The notes: a model not told the origin generated them from the sequence alone. Positions 33,490 to 43,078 are shown, counted from the stretch's first letter. The stretch is DNA of 44,321 bases from CAYSCS01 sp964429695 (GCA_964429695.1 CAYSCS010000069.1:1-44321), one strand, 5' to 3'. A program made the numbers and translations.

Positions 33490-34552
33490 CTTCAGGCATC
33501 TTCCTTTTCCCTACTCAGCCCGGACGGGCGAAGGCTTATTCCCTTCAATTCTTGCAGATGGAGTGGTTGTGATTTTTAGTTGAGAGTGTTGAAGAACTTG
33601 ACCATGATGGGGATTGTGAAGTCATCGCAAAAGGGAAAAGATATGACCCGACATCACCGGGTCGCATCGGCATTTACAAGTGGAATGGGCGAACTTATCG
33701 GCTCTGGTGGACATCACCGAGAAAAGGCGAGTATGTGGTTGATGCGAAAATTTATGACTTTGATGGCGATGGGAAGGAATAAATTGTGGCAGTTTTGGAC
33801 TTTATTGGGCAAACTAGCTCAGATGCTCTAGTGGTTTGTCGGCTTGAGGCCAACCGCTATCGCAAAGTCGCTCAAGTTTCGGCTACATGCAATGTATGTC
33901 TGAGTTGCTAAAATGTTGGCTTTGTTGCGAAAAATACAAAGAGGGGCATCATTGCTCTTAGCCAACACACCGAGTTGCTTTTTTACCTTTATCGCCAGCG
34001 CCGGTTGAGACAGGTTGGGCAATTAAGGTATCTGCTCCGCCATCGCCTAACTCCCAATTTTTCGGTCACTGACAACAGATAAGGTTCGGATTTGTTCGTT
34101 TCAGGAGAGTGGGAATGGAAAGTTTTGACACCGATCAGTCAAAGGCTTCCCTTTAAGGTCACACACCTTCTGCAAAAACGCAGGAAAAGGTTCTTGGCAG
34201 GAGCCGTTCCCTCACCCAAATGGTCTCTTGAGAAGGGAAAAACTTTCGCTTTGGGAAGAGATGGAGAGGAGAGATTGAACCCGAATGCGTTGGCAGAGAA
34301 CTAAGAGGCAAGTGGTTCGTCCTGCGTGTGCCAAGTCGTTGGAATGCAAAATTTCGCCATGGCATTAATCCGTCCCTTTACCGCTACCATTTGCTTATAG
34401 TTGCAGAAGGGCATTACCAAGCTGTTTGGATAACTGACATCCCTGTTGTGCCTTTAACTGACCAGTCGTTCTTAGATTGCTACCCAGCTGATTTGGACGG
34501 CGATGGTATGGACGGACTCATTTTGGTAGAAGCTTTCACGAACAAAGTCTAG
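33490..34552 (+). pseudogene. Broken FG-GAP/VCBS-repeat-like gene
   Basis: The plus strand carries clear coding texture in changing frames. From about 33575 it reads VEELDHDGDCEVIAKGKRYDP, then GRIGIYKWNGRTYRLWW and KIYDFDGDGKE, then a TAA stop where Glu (GAA) is expected, then IVAVLDF in the same frame. Later frames give GEWEWKVLTPI, FALGRDGEE, and, after a shift near 34270, LRVPSRWNAKFRHG ... YPADLDGDGMDGLILVEAF. The repeated DxDGDG motifs are calcium-binding loops typical of FG-GAP/VCBS beta-propeller repeats. At least three stops and one or more frameshifts rule out function. The style matches the intact FG-GAP-like gene at 37117-37740. Confidence 0.65.
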
Positions 34553-34980
34553 ATGTTCAAAATTCAGTGAATGCTTTGCGCCAACCTTTGCCTCAAGGCG
34601 TGACCAAGTAGGAGCTGAGAGGGCGAACCTACAGGTGAGTCCAATTTTTTCCGACCTGACGACTTGCCGACCTCACGATTTACTGAAAATTTGACTCGGC
34701 AGCAGCCTCGCCTTCCCATTTCGTTCCCGTCCCTTTTCCAACACCCTCGTTCCGTTCCAAGTCAGCGCTCAGCGAATGCGTCATCAACTACGGGCTGAAG
34801 GCCTTAACGTGAGTGAGTTTCGAGTAACTTTGGGCGTTTAGAACGCATTTGCCCCAGTCTTTGGCTCGGGGCGTGACCAAATTGTGCAGGGCCAGTATTT
34901 TTAACTGAGGCTTCGTTTCAGGGGACCACATTTCCAAATGTGCCGAATCTTTTCGACAACCCAGATTTTTCGCCTCCTTC
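34553..34980. repeat. Intergenic region with a 39/40-base imperfect direct repeat
   Basis: Copies lie at 34569-34607 and 34841-34880. Both start GAAYGC, share CTTTG and CTC in the middle, and end in GGCGTGACCAA (11 bases identical). They are 272 bases apart. No ORF of note lies in the region, which holds the 3' ends of the broken plus-strand gene and of the minus-strand DUF3160 gene. Confidence 0.5.
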
Positions 34981-37092
34981 TTATTGCACAGACACTTCTT
35001 TAATGCGGATTTTAGTCGGGACAGTGAATGACTTCACCCATGCAGGTTGTGGTGGTGCTTTGCGCTCTCCCAACATCTCCTGCCATTGCTCATCGGTTAG
35101 GCGCTTCTCGGCAGGTTGAAGGAATTCGTAGTAACTGAGCACCGAACCACGTGCCAAGATTAACTTGCCCTCAATGGGCAAGATGACGAAAATCTCGTGA
35201 GCATGACCAACGGCTTCCTCCAAAGCCACGTGACCAAGCCCACCAATCAGAACATAAGCAGTATGGACATCAACAACGCATGCCATGTTTCTATCAGCAG
35301 GGTGGGCAACTTCCTCCCAATAACTGGCTTTGCCGTCGCTGACAACATGAAGCGCAAGCCAATCCATCTCACCGCCGATGAATTGCAATCGCTCATACTC
35401 ATCTTCTGTGAGCGGTTTGGTTTGAAGTTGCTTTTCAGCGCAACAGAGCAGGAAAGCGACCATGCTCTCAAAGTCATCAAGCTTTTCTGCGATGGTGCTC
35501 ACCAACAGTCCTCTTGACTGAAGTAACTGGGTTGTTTGACGGACGAGGTGTAAAAGTCGTTGCCATGCTTCCAAATTGGGCTCTACATAGCCTTTGACCA
35601 ACTCAGGAGTTTCTTCTCCCCCTTCTGCAGCTACAAGAGACTGCTTGGCATATAAAATCGTGTCATGGCGTAGTTGAGCCCAAGATGCCAATGCAGTTTG
35701 AAGCGATTTATCTTGCCAAGCCGCCGTGCGCATGAATGATGGATAGCCTTCACCAAATGGTTGGAGCAAACTTTGGAGCACCCAGAGCCAACTCCAATAC
35801 AAGTTGCGTGTCCAATCGCTTTGAGTAAGCCGTGAGAAGCGTTCCGTTAACTTCTGGCGAATCTTAGGGTAATCGTCCCAAGCGCTCATACTAAAACTTT
35901 TTGGCAATCCGTGCACACGATAACCTGCATCATGAATTTGTTTTGCTCGCTCGCTGCCGATGACCGCCATTATATCCAAACCGCATAAAATAGGACGCTC
36001 TGTTGGATGGGACAACTCTTGCAAGATTTCGCTATCAGGCACATAGCGTTGACCGAGCAAACGCATTTGAGGTGTCTCTGGGTCTGGTAGCGGTGCAAGT
36101 TCACCAGCAATCCACTCAAACTTGGGCTTGATTTGTGGCATCCGCATCTTCGTAAACTGCTGCATGAACTCTTTAAACTCTGGCTCTTCAGTGAAAGCCC
36201 GTAAAGAGAGCCTGCTAAAAACTTTTTCAGCAAGCCCTTTGACTTCCGAAGGTGTCAGGTCATCAGCAAAGCCGACAAAGTAATTGATGGGCGTAAACAA
36301 CTTTTCCCAAGTGTCCTCCAACTTCACAGCATAAAGATCATATGTGAGCAGCAATGCCTGACAAGTCGTCACAGACGACCAATGCAAATTACCCTTGTTG
36401 TCACGGTAGCGCGGTGTGAAGGGGAAAAGCCCATACCACATCACTGCCATAAAATAGCGCCTGAGTTTCTCTGTGCGTGTATAATGACCCCGTGGGATGA
36501 ACTGTGTGTAATCAATGGCGTAAGGGAGAATTGCTCCAACTCTAAGCCTTGCTCTTGTTTGGATCAATTTCAACTCACTTGCGACCATCTGTTGGGCTTC
36601 CTTAGGTATGTTGGCTTTCAAGTTGAGCAAGTTTAAAGCAACAGCAACATAAGCGACATTACGCAACGCTGCTTCTTTCAAATCTTTTGACGACGCATCT
36701 TTGTAAGTTTGCAAACATTGAGTCAGCAATTTCGTCGTCAACTGTTCAGCCAAAGGAATCAGTTTCTCTTCTTCCAAGCGCCTCAATGCGAAGTTGAAAA
36801 ACAAGTGGTAAAGATGAAGCATACTGTCAACCGTGACGAAGTTTGGGATGCGATAGTAGGCGTTCTCCTCGTAAACAAAGAAGGGCTGCTTCCAATCATC
36901 ACCAGGGTAAACCACGAAGAGGTTTTTCGCCAACATCTCTTGGGCATCTTTTGGGATGACGAATTGGTGAAGGTTGACGACTTCCTTCAGCAAAGGTGAA
37001 ACATGATAGGGTTTAACCTGTGGTTTAATTTGACCAAAGCCGAAAGTGGCGAAATTGAGAGTAACCAAAATTTTCAACCAGCGAGACATCAC
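34981..37092 (-). CDS. DUF3160 family exported protein
   Basis: About 703 residues. A signal peptide-like start (SRWLKILVTLNFATFGFGQ) precedes the family core: PFFVYEENAYYRIPNFVTVDSMLHLYHLFFNFALRRLE at about 85-120, then NSLLNLKA-type helical regions and a long DUF3160 body ending near HEIFVILPIEGKLILARGSVLSYYEF. The family is all-helical and uncharacterised. Start choice: the frame opens at a GTG at 37101, but AGGAGG occupies 37106-37101 and overlaps it. GTG 37092 (8-base spacing) or ATG 37089 (11-base spacing) are the realistic starts. It follows the FG-GAP-like gene by 16 to 25 bases, a probable two-gene operon. Base composition differs from the core of the window. Confidence 0.85.
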   Translation of the reverse strand: MMSRWLKILVTLNFATFGFGQIKPQVKPYHVSPLLKEVVNLHQFVIPKDAQEMLAKNLFVVYPGDDWKQPFFVYEENAYYRIPNFVTVDSMLHLYHLFFNFALRRLEEEKLIPLAEQLTTKLLTQCLQTYKDASSKDLKEAALRNVAYVAVALNLLNLKANIPKEAQQMVASELKLIQTRARLRVGAILPYAIDYTQFIPRGHYTRTEKLRRYFMAVMWYGLFPFTPRYRDNKGNLHWSSVTTCQALLLTYDLYAVKLEDTWEKLFTPINYFVGFADDLTPSEVKGLAEKVFSRLSLRAFTEEPEFKEFMQQFTKMRMPQIKPKFEWIAGELAPLPDPETPQMRLLGQRYVPDSEILQELSHPTERPILCGLDIMAVIGSERAKQIHDAGYRVHGLPKSFSMSAWDDYPKIRQKLTERFSRLTQSDWTRNLYWSWLWVLQSLLQPFGEGYPSFMRTAAWQDKSLQTALASWAQLRHDTILYAKQSLVAAEGGEETPELVKGYVEPNLEAWQRLLHLVRQTTQLLQSRGLLVSTIAEKLDDFESMVAFLLCCAEKQLQTKPLTEDEYERLQFIGGEMDWLALHVVSDGKASYWEEVAHPADRNMACVVDVHTAYVLIGGLGHVALEEAVGHAHEIFVILPIEGKLILARGSVLSYYEFLQPAEKRLTDEQWQEMLGERKAPPQPAWVKSFTVPTKIRIKEVSVQ

Positions 37093-37116
37093 AATCCTCA
37101 CCTCCTGCTTTCGGTT

Positions 37117-37740
37117 TCAACGGTAACGCTTAAGCGCCAGCTTGTTGTGGCTGCGAACGAGAATGAAACATTGTCCATCAGAAAATTTAACACCCACTTT
37201 TTGCCCTTGGTGGAATAAGCTGGCGTTAGCGAAAGGTTGACTTTGCCAAATCACGAGATAGCCAAACCCAATCCAGCGGTAAACGACAAGGCATTGGCGA
37301 CCATCACGGGTAATTTCCAAACTTACCAATTCGGCACCCGCTTTGTCATCCAATTCCTCCGCTGTAAAATCAACTATTGGTTTGGACAGATGTGAACCGA
37401 GCCAACGGGCATATGCGAATTTACCGTTCCAACCCAATACGAAAACGCTTTTGTGCCGCTTAGGGAAATGGCGAGTGCGGATGTTAACGCCCACAAGGAA
37501 TTCCTTTCTCCCATCTCTGTCCACATCACAAATCACCAATTTCCATGCTTCCCAGCGTGCAGGGACACCACACCAAATGACTTTTTCATTACGAAGTACA
37601 GTGATCGAGCCATTGACTTGTGGACGAAAAATGATTTGCTCCTTTCGTCCATCGCTGTCCAAGTCCACTTGCCAATTTGCAGAAATCGCGAGCAACAACA
37701 CCATCGCTAGAACTAATACCGTGTTTTCACCATTAACCAT
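37117..37740 (-). CDS. Exported FG-GAP/VCBS-like protein
   Basis: 207 residues. An N-terminal hydrophobic stretch (VLVLAMVLLLAISANWQ) acts as signal peptide. Two loops of the DxDxDG type follow, VDLDSDGRKEQIIF (about 26-39) and CDVDRDGRKEFLVGV (about 71-85), each followed by a strand, as in FG-GAP/VCBS beta-propeller repeats. It has too few repeats for a full propeller and may associate with a partner. It lies directly upstream of the DUF3160 gene on the same strand. No specific function can be assigned. Confidence 0.65.
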   Translation of the reverse strand: MVNGENTVLVLAMVLLLAISANWQVDLDSDGRKEQIIFRPQVNGSITVLRNEKVIWCGVPARWEAWKLVICDVDRDGRKEFLVGVNIRTRHFPKRHKSVFVLGWNGKFAYARWLGSHLSKPIVDFTAEELDDKAGAELVSLEITRDGRQCLVVYRWIGFGYLVIWQSQPFANASLFHQGQKVGVKFSDGQCFILVRSHNKLALKRYR

Positions 37741-38010
37741 TGTGACACAAAACTTTCGATCTCCCGTTCAGGTCTAAGGCTCATCTTTTAGGAAATATAG
37801 GAATTCGCTTTTCAGCTTCGCTGTCTGGGTGTGCATCTTAGTCCTCATTTTCCCGTTCAACCATCACAGGGAAATATAAATCCCTAAAAAAAGGATGTCA
37901 ATGACCAATCAAAAAGCACATCTGGCGGGCGAAAGCGCCTCACTAGCCGGAGAGATATCGGCCAGAAAATGCTAAAAACCAGCCAGACGTCTGCCTTGTC
38001 AAGGAAAAGA

Positions 38011-39266
38011 TCATGAAAAATAGTCGGCACAAGCCTCGGAATCCAAGAAGAATTTTTGCGAGACGGCGTGAGGCGGAGTAGGTCTCTCTGCCACGAAGGT
38101 CAGCTTGAGGTGATGGATAATCCTCTCCACCATGGCCTAGTCAGTGATGAAGGGGATGATCCGCATCTGGCTGCCACATTGCGGGCAGGTCAAAGGGTCG
38201 CCTTCAAAAACCTTGCAGATCATCTCGGCCCAGCCCCGCAGGGGACTCTTAGACCCTCCTCCTCCACGATGATTAAGGGATGTTTGTCGGGTTGTGCCTT
38301 TCGCACCTTTCCCCGATGGGCCTTGGCATACAACCCCTAATAACACACCGTAACCTGCCTTTTTCGGGAATATGGGAAGTCACTCGGGCGATGAACTTCA
38401 GATAATCCATCCTCTCCGCCTCTTCTTCGTTCTCCCCATATCGGTAGCAGACTTTCCCTTCCTTTTCATCGAGGAAGAGGCGTTCCAGGGACAAAAGAGG
38501 ACGGCGCATGTACTTGCCCACTCGCTCGGCCTCTCTTTTTGTTTTAGCTCAGACGCAGCTGTGGACCGAGAATCCCGTACGGCGCCAGGAGAAAAGGCAC
38601 GCAGCCCATTCGCCACTCAAGAGCTCCTTAGGGACAAGGTCGACCAGGACTTCTTTGGCGAAGAGAACCTCGAGCCGCGAATCATCGATGAGGGGGACCT
38701 TATGGAAAATACCTGCTTCATCCATTCCGCCCACGGTCACCAGGAAATGGAGGCGGGGATGGAAATTGATGTGCTCGCCAAAGGCCTGAATGACTGCGAT
38801 GACTCCCGGCATGAGACTTCTTTGCGTGACAACCTCAAAAGAGCAAACCAGGGAGCGAAAAGCTGGCTGGCAGAGTGAGGCTAGGAGCTTGCGGTTGCAG
38901 CGAAATAAGAGCAGGAGCATCTTGGGGATGGTGAAGACGACGGGGCGGTGGGGGACATTAAGAAGGTGTGTCTCCCGCATCCACTCGCCCCATTCCTCCA
39001 GCCTCTTAGCGTGACACGATGGACAAAATCCTCTTGTGCGACATGAGAACATCAGCAGCTGTTCCCCATGGCAGTCCGGACAACGGATACGGCCAAACCT
39101 GCACTTTGGGTTGCCGCAGTCGAGATAACGCTCGATGACTTCTTTGATTATCGGCCGGAGAAAACCGTACTCCTTCGCAAACCGGCTCATAATGGAAGAA
39201 CACCTTGTAGAGGACGGTGCGCTCTGGATGACGGGGTGGATAGACTCCTGGCACAGAAGAAACCAT
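38011..39266 (-). pseudogene. IS91-family (rolling-circle, Y2/HUH) transposase, degenerate
   Basis: Reads minus-strand in several frames. N-terminus: RHPERTVLYKVFFHYE; shift; then the longest intact part (39190-38549) with GNPKCRFGRIRCPDCHGEQ, CRTRGFCPSCHAKR (zinc ribbon), PHRPVVFTIPK, and the HUH-type HINFHPRLHFLVTVGG. After another shift: RRPLLSLERLFLDEKEGKVCYRYG ... YLKFIARVTSHIP; shift; then GDPLTCPQCGSQMRIIPFITD (second zinc motif), a TAG, and AMVERIIHHLKLTFVAERP, ending at TGA 38013-38011. The whole length of an IS91/IS801-type transposase is present but broken by at least three frameshifts and one stop. No certain ori or ter terminus was found. Confidence 0.8.
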
Positions 39267-39571
39267 AAATCAAAAAATAGGCCAATCCCCTCCCCAAAAG
39301 ACTAATCGCTGATAAGAGATAAGTTATTGTCGCCGCCCTCGCGGACTTGGAGTCTGAGGCGTCGACTAGGGTTGTCACTCAGCTTTAAACAATCCCCCTA
39401 AGAATGACTCCATCGGTTCACTTCCCTAAACGTCTCCGCTCATCTGCTCATCAGAATAGCTCATCCGCATTAGTCAAGGGTGGACACTAATCTTTGTCTG
39501 CCGTTTTATTCAAGCGCTCGGCACCAAACTCTTTTACTAAAATCATTCACTGGAACTCTTAACCGCACCGC
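39267..39571. other. Intergenic region right of the IS91 remnant
   Basis: 305 bases without a convincing gene. It contains GTGGACACTAAT at 39480-39491; a near-identical word (GTGGACACCAAT) occurs at 43271-43282 in the same orientation. Such GTGGACAC words are frequent near the ends of integrase-core insertion sequences, so it may be a terminus relic, but nothing else of an element is seen. Confidence 0.35.
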
Positions 39572-40264
39572 TCACCACAGCCCGGGAAACAACTGGTACT
39601 TAACTTTTTGAGTATAGTCTCTGTATCCTTCGAGGTTTTCTATCAGTTCTTCTTCCTCATCCAGGATTCGGAAAACCAGAATTATCACGATAAAGATAGT
39701 GAAAATCATTCCCCAGTATGAGCCAAGCGCCAGGGGTGTGACGCCATAAAAGAAAATGGTCGCAATATACATCGGGTGTCTTAAGATAGAGTATGGTCCG
39801 GTTGTGATGACCTTCTGTCCTTTTTCGACCTCTACCACCAGGGAGGCATAGCTATTGGTTAAAAATACATAGAGGATGATAAGGTAGCCAAAAAGGACGA
39901 TGGCCAGCCCGGCGATTGACAGTCCCTCAGGGACTTTTGACCAGCCAAAGCGCTTATCCAGGCCCGGCAGGATATAAATCAGAAGAAATGGTGCCAGTCC
40001 GACCAGTTGAATAATCTTTTGCTGTTTCCTTTTTTCTCGAGTTTTCATCCTGCGCTCGAGAAATTTCGGGTCGTGCTTGAACATGTAGAGCAAAAAGGTG
40101 AGCATCGGAATGAAAAGTATTACGATATAAGCCCAGGCCTGCCAATAATTAAAAGTCCCGGCTGTTAAGAAGAAAGCCAGCCCCAGGAAAACAAATACCA
40201 GGATAAACCGCGATATGAAGATAAATTTTAAGGCCTTAATTTCCATGTCTTGGTCTTGCCTCAT
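39572..40264 (-). CDS. Isoprenylcysteine carboxyl methyltransferase/PEMT-like membrane protein
   Basis: 230 residues with about five hydrophobic helices. The C-terminal signature TTGPYSILRHPMYIATIFF, followed by RILDEEEELIENLEGYRDYTQKVKYQLFPG, is that of the ICMT/PEMT membrane methyltransferase superfamily (GPYxxxRHPxYxG and EExxLxxxxG.Y..Y). SAM is the expected cofactor; the bacterial substrate is unknown (isoprenoid, thiol or lipid). AGGAG lies about 6 bases before the ATG at 40264; a second ATG six codons in is possible. On the minus strand a perfect TTGACA (40319-40314) lies upstream, but its -10 is poor (TACTAA). Confidence 0.85.
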   Translation of the reverse strand: MRQDQDMEIKALKFIFISRFILVFVFLGLAFFLTAGTFNYWQAWAYIVILFIPMLTFLLYMFKHDPKFLERRMKTREKRKQQKIIQLVGLAPFLLIYILPGLDKRFGWSKVPEGLSIAGLAIVLFGYLIILYVFLTNSYASLVVEVEKGQKVITTGPYSILRHPMYIATIFFYGVTPLALGSYWGMIFTIFIVIILVFRILDEEEELIENLEGYRDYTQKVKYQLFPGLW

Positions 40265-40533
40265 TACTGCTCCTATCTATCATCTATGATTTAGTATCAC
40301 CGGGGAAAAGGGCTGTCAATAACGATCAATTAGAGTCGGATCACGTGATGTCTTTGAATATTCCTAACTTAGTTTGGTTCTGCGGATTAAATAATGCCTT
40401 AAAACCGCTTTTGCTGGGGGTGAAAGCTTAAAAATTGGAGTAAGCCGTTCTATTATTATGGGAACAAAAGTCAGAGAATTTTCGTTAATTTTAAATTATT
40501 CAGAAATAATATGGCCGTATAGGAGAAGATAAG
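40265..40533. other. Divergent intergenic region
   Basis: 269 AT-rich bases between the ICMT-like gene (minus) and the Ntn-hydrolase gene (plus). The minus-strand TTGACA at 40319-40314 is followed 17 bases later by TACTAA, a weak match to a -10. For the plus strand, AGGAG at about 40519-40523 serves the GTG start at 40534. No ORF or RNA gene recognised. Confidence 0.35.
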
Positions 40534-41667
40534 GTGACAAACATTAAATTTCTCAGAAATCGAGCCTTCATTCTGATCTTTATGGGAATAATTCTTATTG
40601 CCGGGCAGGCCGAACCATGTTCCACCTTCCTGCTCAAGAAAAACGGCATTCTGCTTATAGGGCATAACCTTGATGAGAGGGGTCACGTTCCCGGCCTGGT
40701 AATAATCAACAAGCGGGGGATCAGCAAAACCTCGGTATCATGGGGGTCGCTTATTTCGGGGAAAACTGAGGCTACACCTCCTTTGACGTGGAAATCACGG
40801 TATGCTTCGATCACTTTCAATGCCTTCGGCCGGGATTTCCCTGACAGCGGGATGAACGAAAAAGGACTGTATATAAGCGAAATGACTCTGAAGGAAAGCC
40901 AGTTTCCAGCCAACCCTGAGTTGCCCAGAATATTCATGTCGCTCTGGATGCAATATGCCCTTGACAGCTTGGACAGAATAGATCAGGTCATCGAAAGTGT
41001 CTCGCAGCTAACCATTGATGGCTGGGGATGGCATTTTTTTATAGCTGACAGCAGCGGCCAGACCGCAGCCCTGGAGTTCCTGGACGGTGGGGTGGTAATT
41101 CATCAGGGAGATAATATGCCTGTTCCAGTCCTATGCAACAGCAGATATGAAGAAGAACTGGAAGGCCTGAGACACTATCAGGGGTTTGGGGGTAATAGGC
41201 CTGTTTCTATGGACAAACGGGAAACACCTCGATTTGTTCAGGCAGCCCAGATGCTTAAGGATTATTCTCCGGGTAAAAAGGCGGCGGTCAGCTATGCTTT
41301 TGAAATCTTGAGCCAGCTTGAACGCGGCGGAACTCAATGGTCAATTGTCTGCGATATTAAAAACCTGAAGGTATGGTTTCGCTCCGCTATCTCGCCAAAA
41401 ATCAAGGAAATCAGCCTCAAAACTTTCAACCTTGAATGTTCGGAGCCGGTAAAAATCATGGACCTTCATTCAGCCCTTGAAGGCGAAGTATCCATGAAAA
41501 TGGAAGACTATTCTTATTCAGCCAATGAGAGCTTCTGTAAAAAGGCCATGGAGGCTCTGCTGAATATATCGCCGCAATTTGAAAAGATAGTTTTGATGCA
41601 AGGTGGGACAATGGATGCTCTTCTGGAACGCATTGCCTCTTTTCCTGAAAAGACAATTTGCAGGTAG
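40534..41667 (+). CDS. Exported linear-amide C-N hydrolase (choloylglycine hydrolase-like, Ntn family)
   Basis: 377 residues from a GTG start with AGGAG upstream. The N-terminal hydrophobic segment (about 10-25, FILIFMGIILIAGQAEP) directly precedes CSTFLL, whose Cys29 matches the nucleophile that opens the CBAH/penicillin-V-acylase type Ntn-hydrolase fold. GHNLDE follows, where Asp in that family helps the nucleophile. SITFNAFGRDFPDSGMNEKGL and ALEFLDGG are further family-like strands. Since an Ntn enzyme needs its nucleophile at the mature N-terminus, signal-peptide removal near GQA plus trimming would activate it. Periplasmic amide hydrolysis is inferred; the substrate is unknown. Confidence 0.83.
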   Translation: MTNIKFLRNRAFILIFMGIILIAGQAEPCSTFLLKKNGILLIGHNLDERGHVPGLVIINKRGISKTSVSWGSLISGKTEATPPLTWKSRYASITFNAFGRDFPDSGMNEKGLYISEMTLKESQFPANPELPRIFMSLWMQYALDSLDRIDQVIESVSQLTIDGWGWHFFIADSSGQTAALEFLDGGVVIHQGDNMPVPVLCNSRYEEELEGLRHYQGFGGNRPVSMDKRETPRFVQAAQMLKDYSPGKKAAVSYAFEILSQLERGGTQWSIVCDIKNLKVWFRSAISPKIKEISLKTFNLECSEPVKIMDLHSALEGEVSMKMEDYSYSANESFCKKAMEALLNISPQFEKIVLMQGGTMDALLERIASFPEKTICR

Positions 41668-41775
41668 GGATCAACCATCTCTATAAACGGGGAAAATATG
41701 CCTGTTTCTGATTTCCCTCATAATTTACCTGGATTCGAGGAAAATGGGGCAGAGGATTGTATCCCACTTCTTGAG

Positions 41776-42747
41776 TTACTTAGCCAGCTTTTTCCGACTG
41801 AGGATGACCAGGTTTTTTATAAGTTCTACTGCTGTCATCAAGGCGATAAAAAGCAGCAACACAGTAAGGCCCACCTTGATTTTGGGCAGCAGCCAATCTG
41901 GTATCCTAACGGCGAACAGGTTGTCAAACGGCTGACGCAGCAACAACCCGATCAACACCAGAGAGACGCACTTGGAAACAACATTAACCCAGCGCGAGGT
42001 AGTGAATAGCTTTATGAATAGACCGAGGGTGGTCGCGGCGAAGGCGGCGATGATGATAAGGGAAATCCGGCGGCCTGGCTCGGGCATGAAGATGGGTCGC
42101 GTTTCTACCAGTTTGAAATTTACAATGTTCACAAAAAATATGTTCTGAAACCTGGCATATAACCAGACGGCAAAACCGGTCAGAGCCAGCATAACCGTCA
42201 TTCCAATCAGGATGCCAATCCGCCTGAGCAGAGCCGTTCCTTCAGGGGGCTTTATTTCCTCAAGGTTAACCGCAAACTTGGGCCAGGGAAGTCTGATGTC
42301 CTTTCCGCTCTGGGTGATGAGGTAAAGCACCAGGGCCACAATTCCCAGGTCGGTCAGGAAGGCAGTCGGCAGGTACAGGATGACCTCGGCCCCACCCAGT
42401 CTTGGTAAATATAAGAAGGGGAAGAAAACGAAGCTTTCTTTGAAAATGACCGCGACAATGGTGAAAAGAAAATGGATCGAGAAGAGAAGTCCTGTATACC
42501 GGAACAGGAACCGCCTGTAGGCCGGCGCGATTATCGGGCGTCCTTCCAGGTATTCCTCGGCCACCCGGCGGGCAGGGCCGTAGGCGGCTATGACTTTTTC
42601 CAGGGTCTCTTCGGTCACCTCGCCGAATTCCCGCTCGGTTTTTTCCAGGATGTGGCTTCTTATCTCGGCCAGAATTTCCTCGCGCTCTTTGCGGGCGGAA
42701 AGAAAATGGCTTATTTCCTCAAGATAAGCGTCAAGCTTTTCATACAT
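41776..42747 (-). CDS. HAAS/DUF1700-like membrane protein, partner of PadR regulator
   Basis: 323 residues. Residues 1-68 form a soluble helical module (LDAYLEEISHFL ... EEILAEIRSHILEK ... LEKVIAAYGPARRVAEEYLEG) with the shape of the HAAS/DUF1700 domain, which typically accompanies PadR regulators. Then come about six membrane helices. Its ATG lies inside the end of the padR gene (8-base overlap), with AAGGAG upstream, so the pair is one transcription unit. HAAS-type proteins are thought to pass signals between the membrane and PadR; here that role is inferred from domain and location. Confidence 0.8.
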   Translation of the reverse strand: MYEKLDAYLEEISHFLSARKEREEILAEIRSHILEKTEREFGEVTEETLEKVIAAYGPARRVAEEYLEGRPIIAPAYRRFLFRYTGLLFSIHFLFTIVAVIFKESFVFFPFLYLPRLGGAEVILYLPTAFLTDLGIVALVLYLITQSGKDIRLPWPKFAVNLEEIKPPEGTALLRRIGILIGMTVMLALTGFAVWLYARFQNIFFVNIVNFKLVETRPIFMPEPGRRISLIIIAAFAATTLGLFIKLFTTSRWVNVVSKCVSLVLIGLLLRQPFDNLFAVRIPDWLLPKIKVGLTVLLLFIALMTAVELIKNLVILSRKKLAK

Positions 42748-43078
42748 GGCTTTTCTCCTTTAAGATGCGATTCAGAATTTGGTCCTGCTTTCTCCTAATG
42801 CCGATAAGCTGGTTGCGGAGCTTCAGGCCCGCAGCGGTGATGGCGTAAAATTTGCGGGGCCGGTCTTCACTAAGGTCCCATCTGCTCCTGACCCAGCCGT
42901 TTTTTTCCAGGCGACGAAGCAGGGGATAGAGGGTGTTTTCCTCAACCTCGTAGCCGAGGTCACGGATGGTCCTGACCATTGAGTAGCCGTACATTTCTTC
43001 TTCTAAAAGAGCCAGCACTAGAATTTGCAAAAATCCTCTGTTCATCTCCGTCTCAAAATTAGCAATTTCTGAGTTCAT
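42740..43078 (-). CDS. PadR family transcriptional regulator
   Basis: 112 residues, the size of a short PadR (subfamily 2). A winged helix at about 15-85 reads LQILVLALLEEEMYGYSMVRTIRDLG, then ENTLYPLLRRLEKNGWVRSRW, then RPRKFYAITAAGLKLR, all hallmark PadR segments. A short C-terminal helix (IGIRRKQDQILNRIL) would dimerise. AAGGAG precedes the ATG at 43078. It overlaps the HAAS-like membrane gene. A promoter with an inverted repeat directly upstream (43127-43167) suggests autoregulation. Confidence 0.93.
   Translation of the reverse strand: MNSEIANFETEMNRGFLQILVLALLEEEMYGYSMVRTIRDLGYEVEENTLYPLLRRLEKNGWVRSRWDLSEDRPRKFYAITAAGLKLRNQLIGIRRKQDQILNRILKEKSHV

Noticed and set aside
37920..37945. GGCG...CGCC hairpin as the IS91 replication origin
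   Set aside because: The stem is only 4 base pairs and the conserved ori sequence cannot be confirmed by eye.
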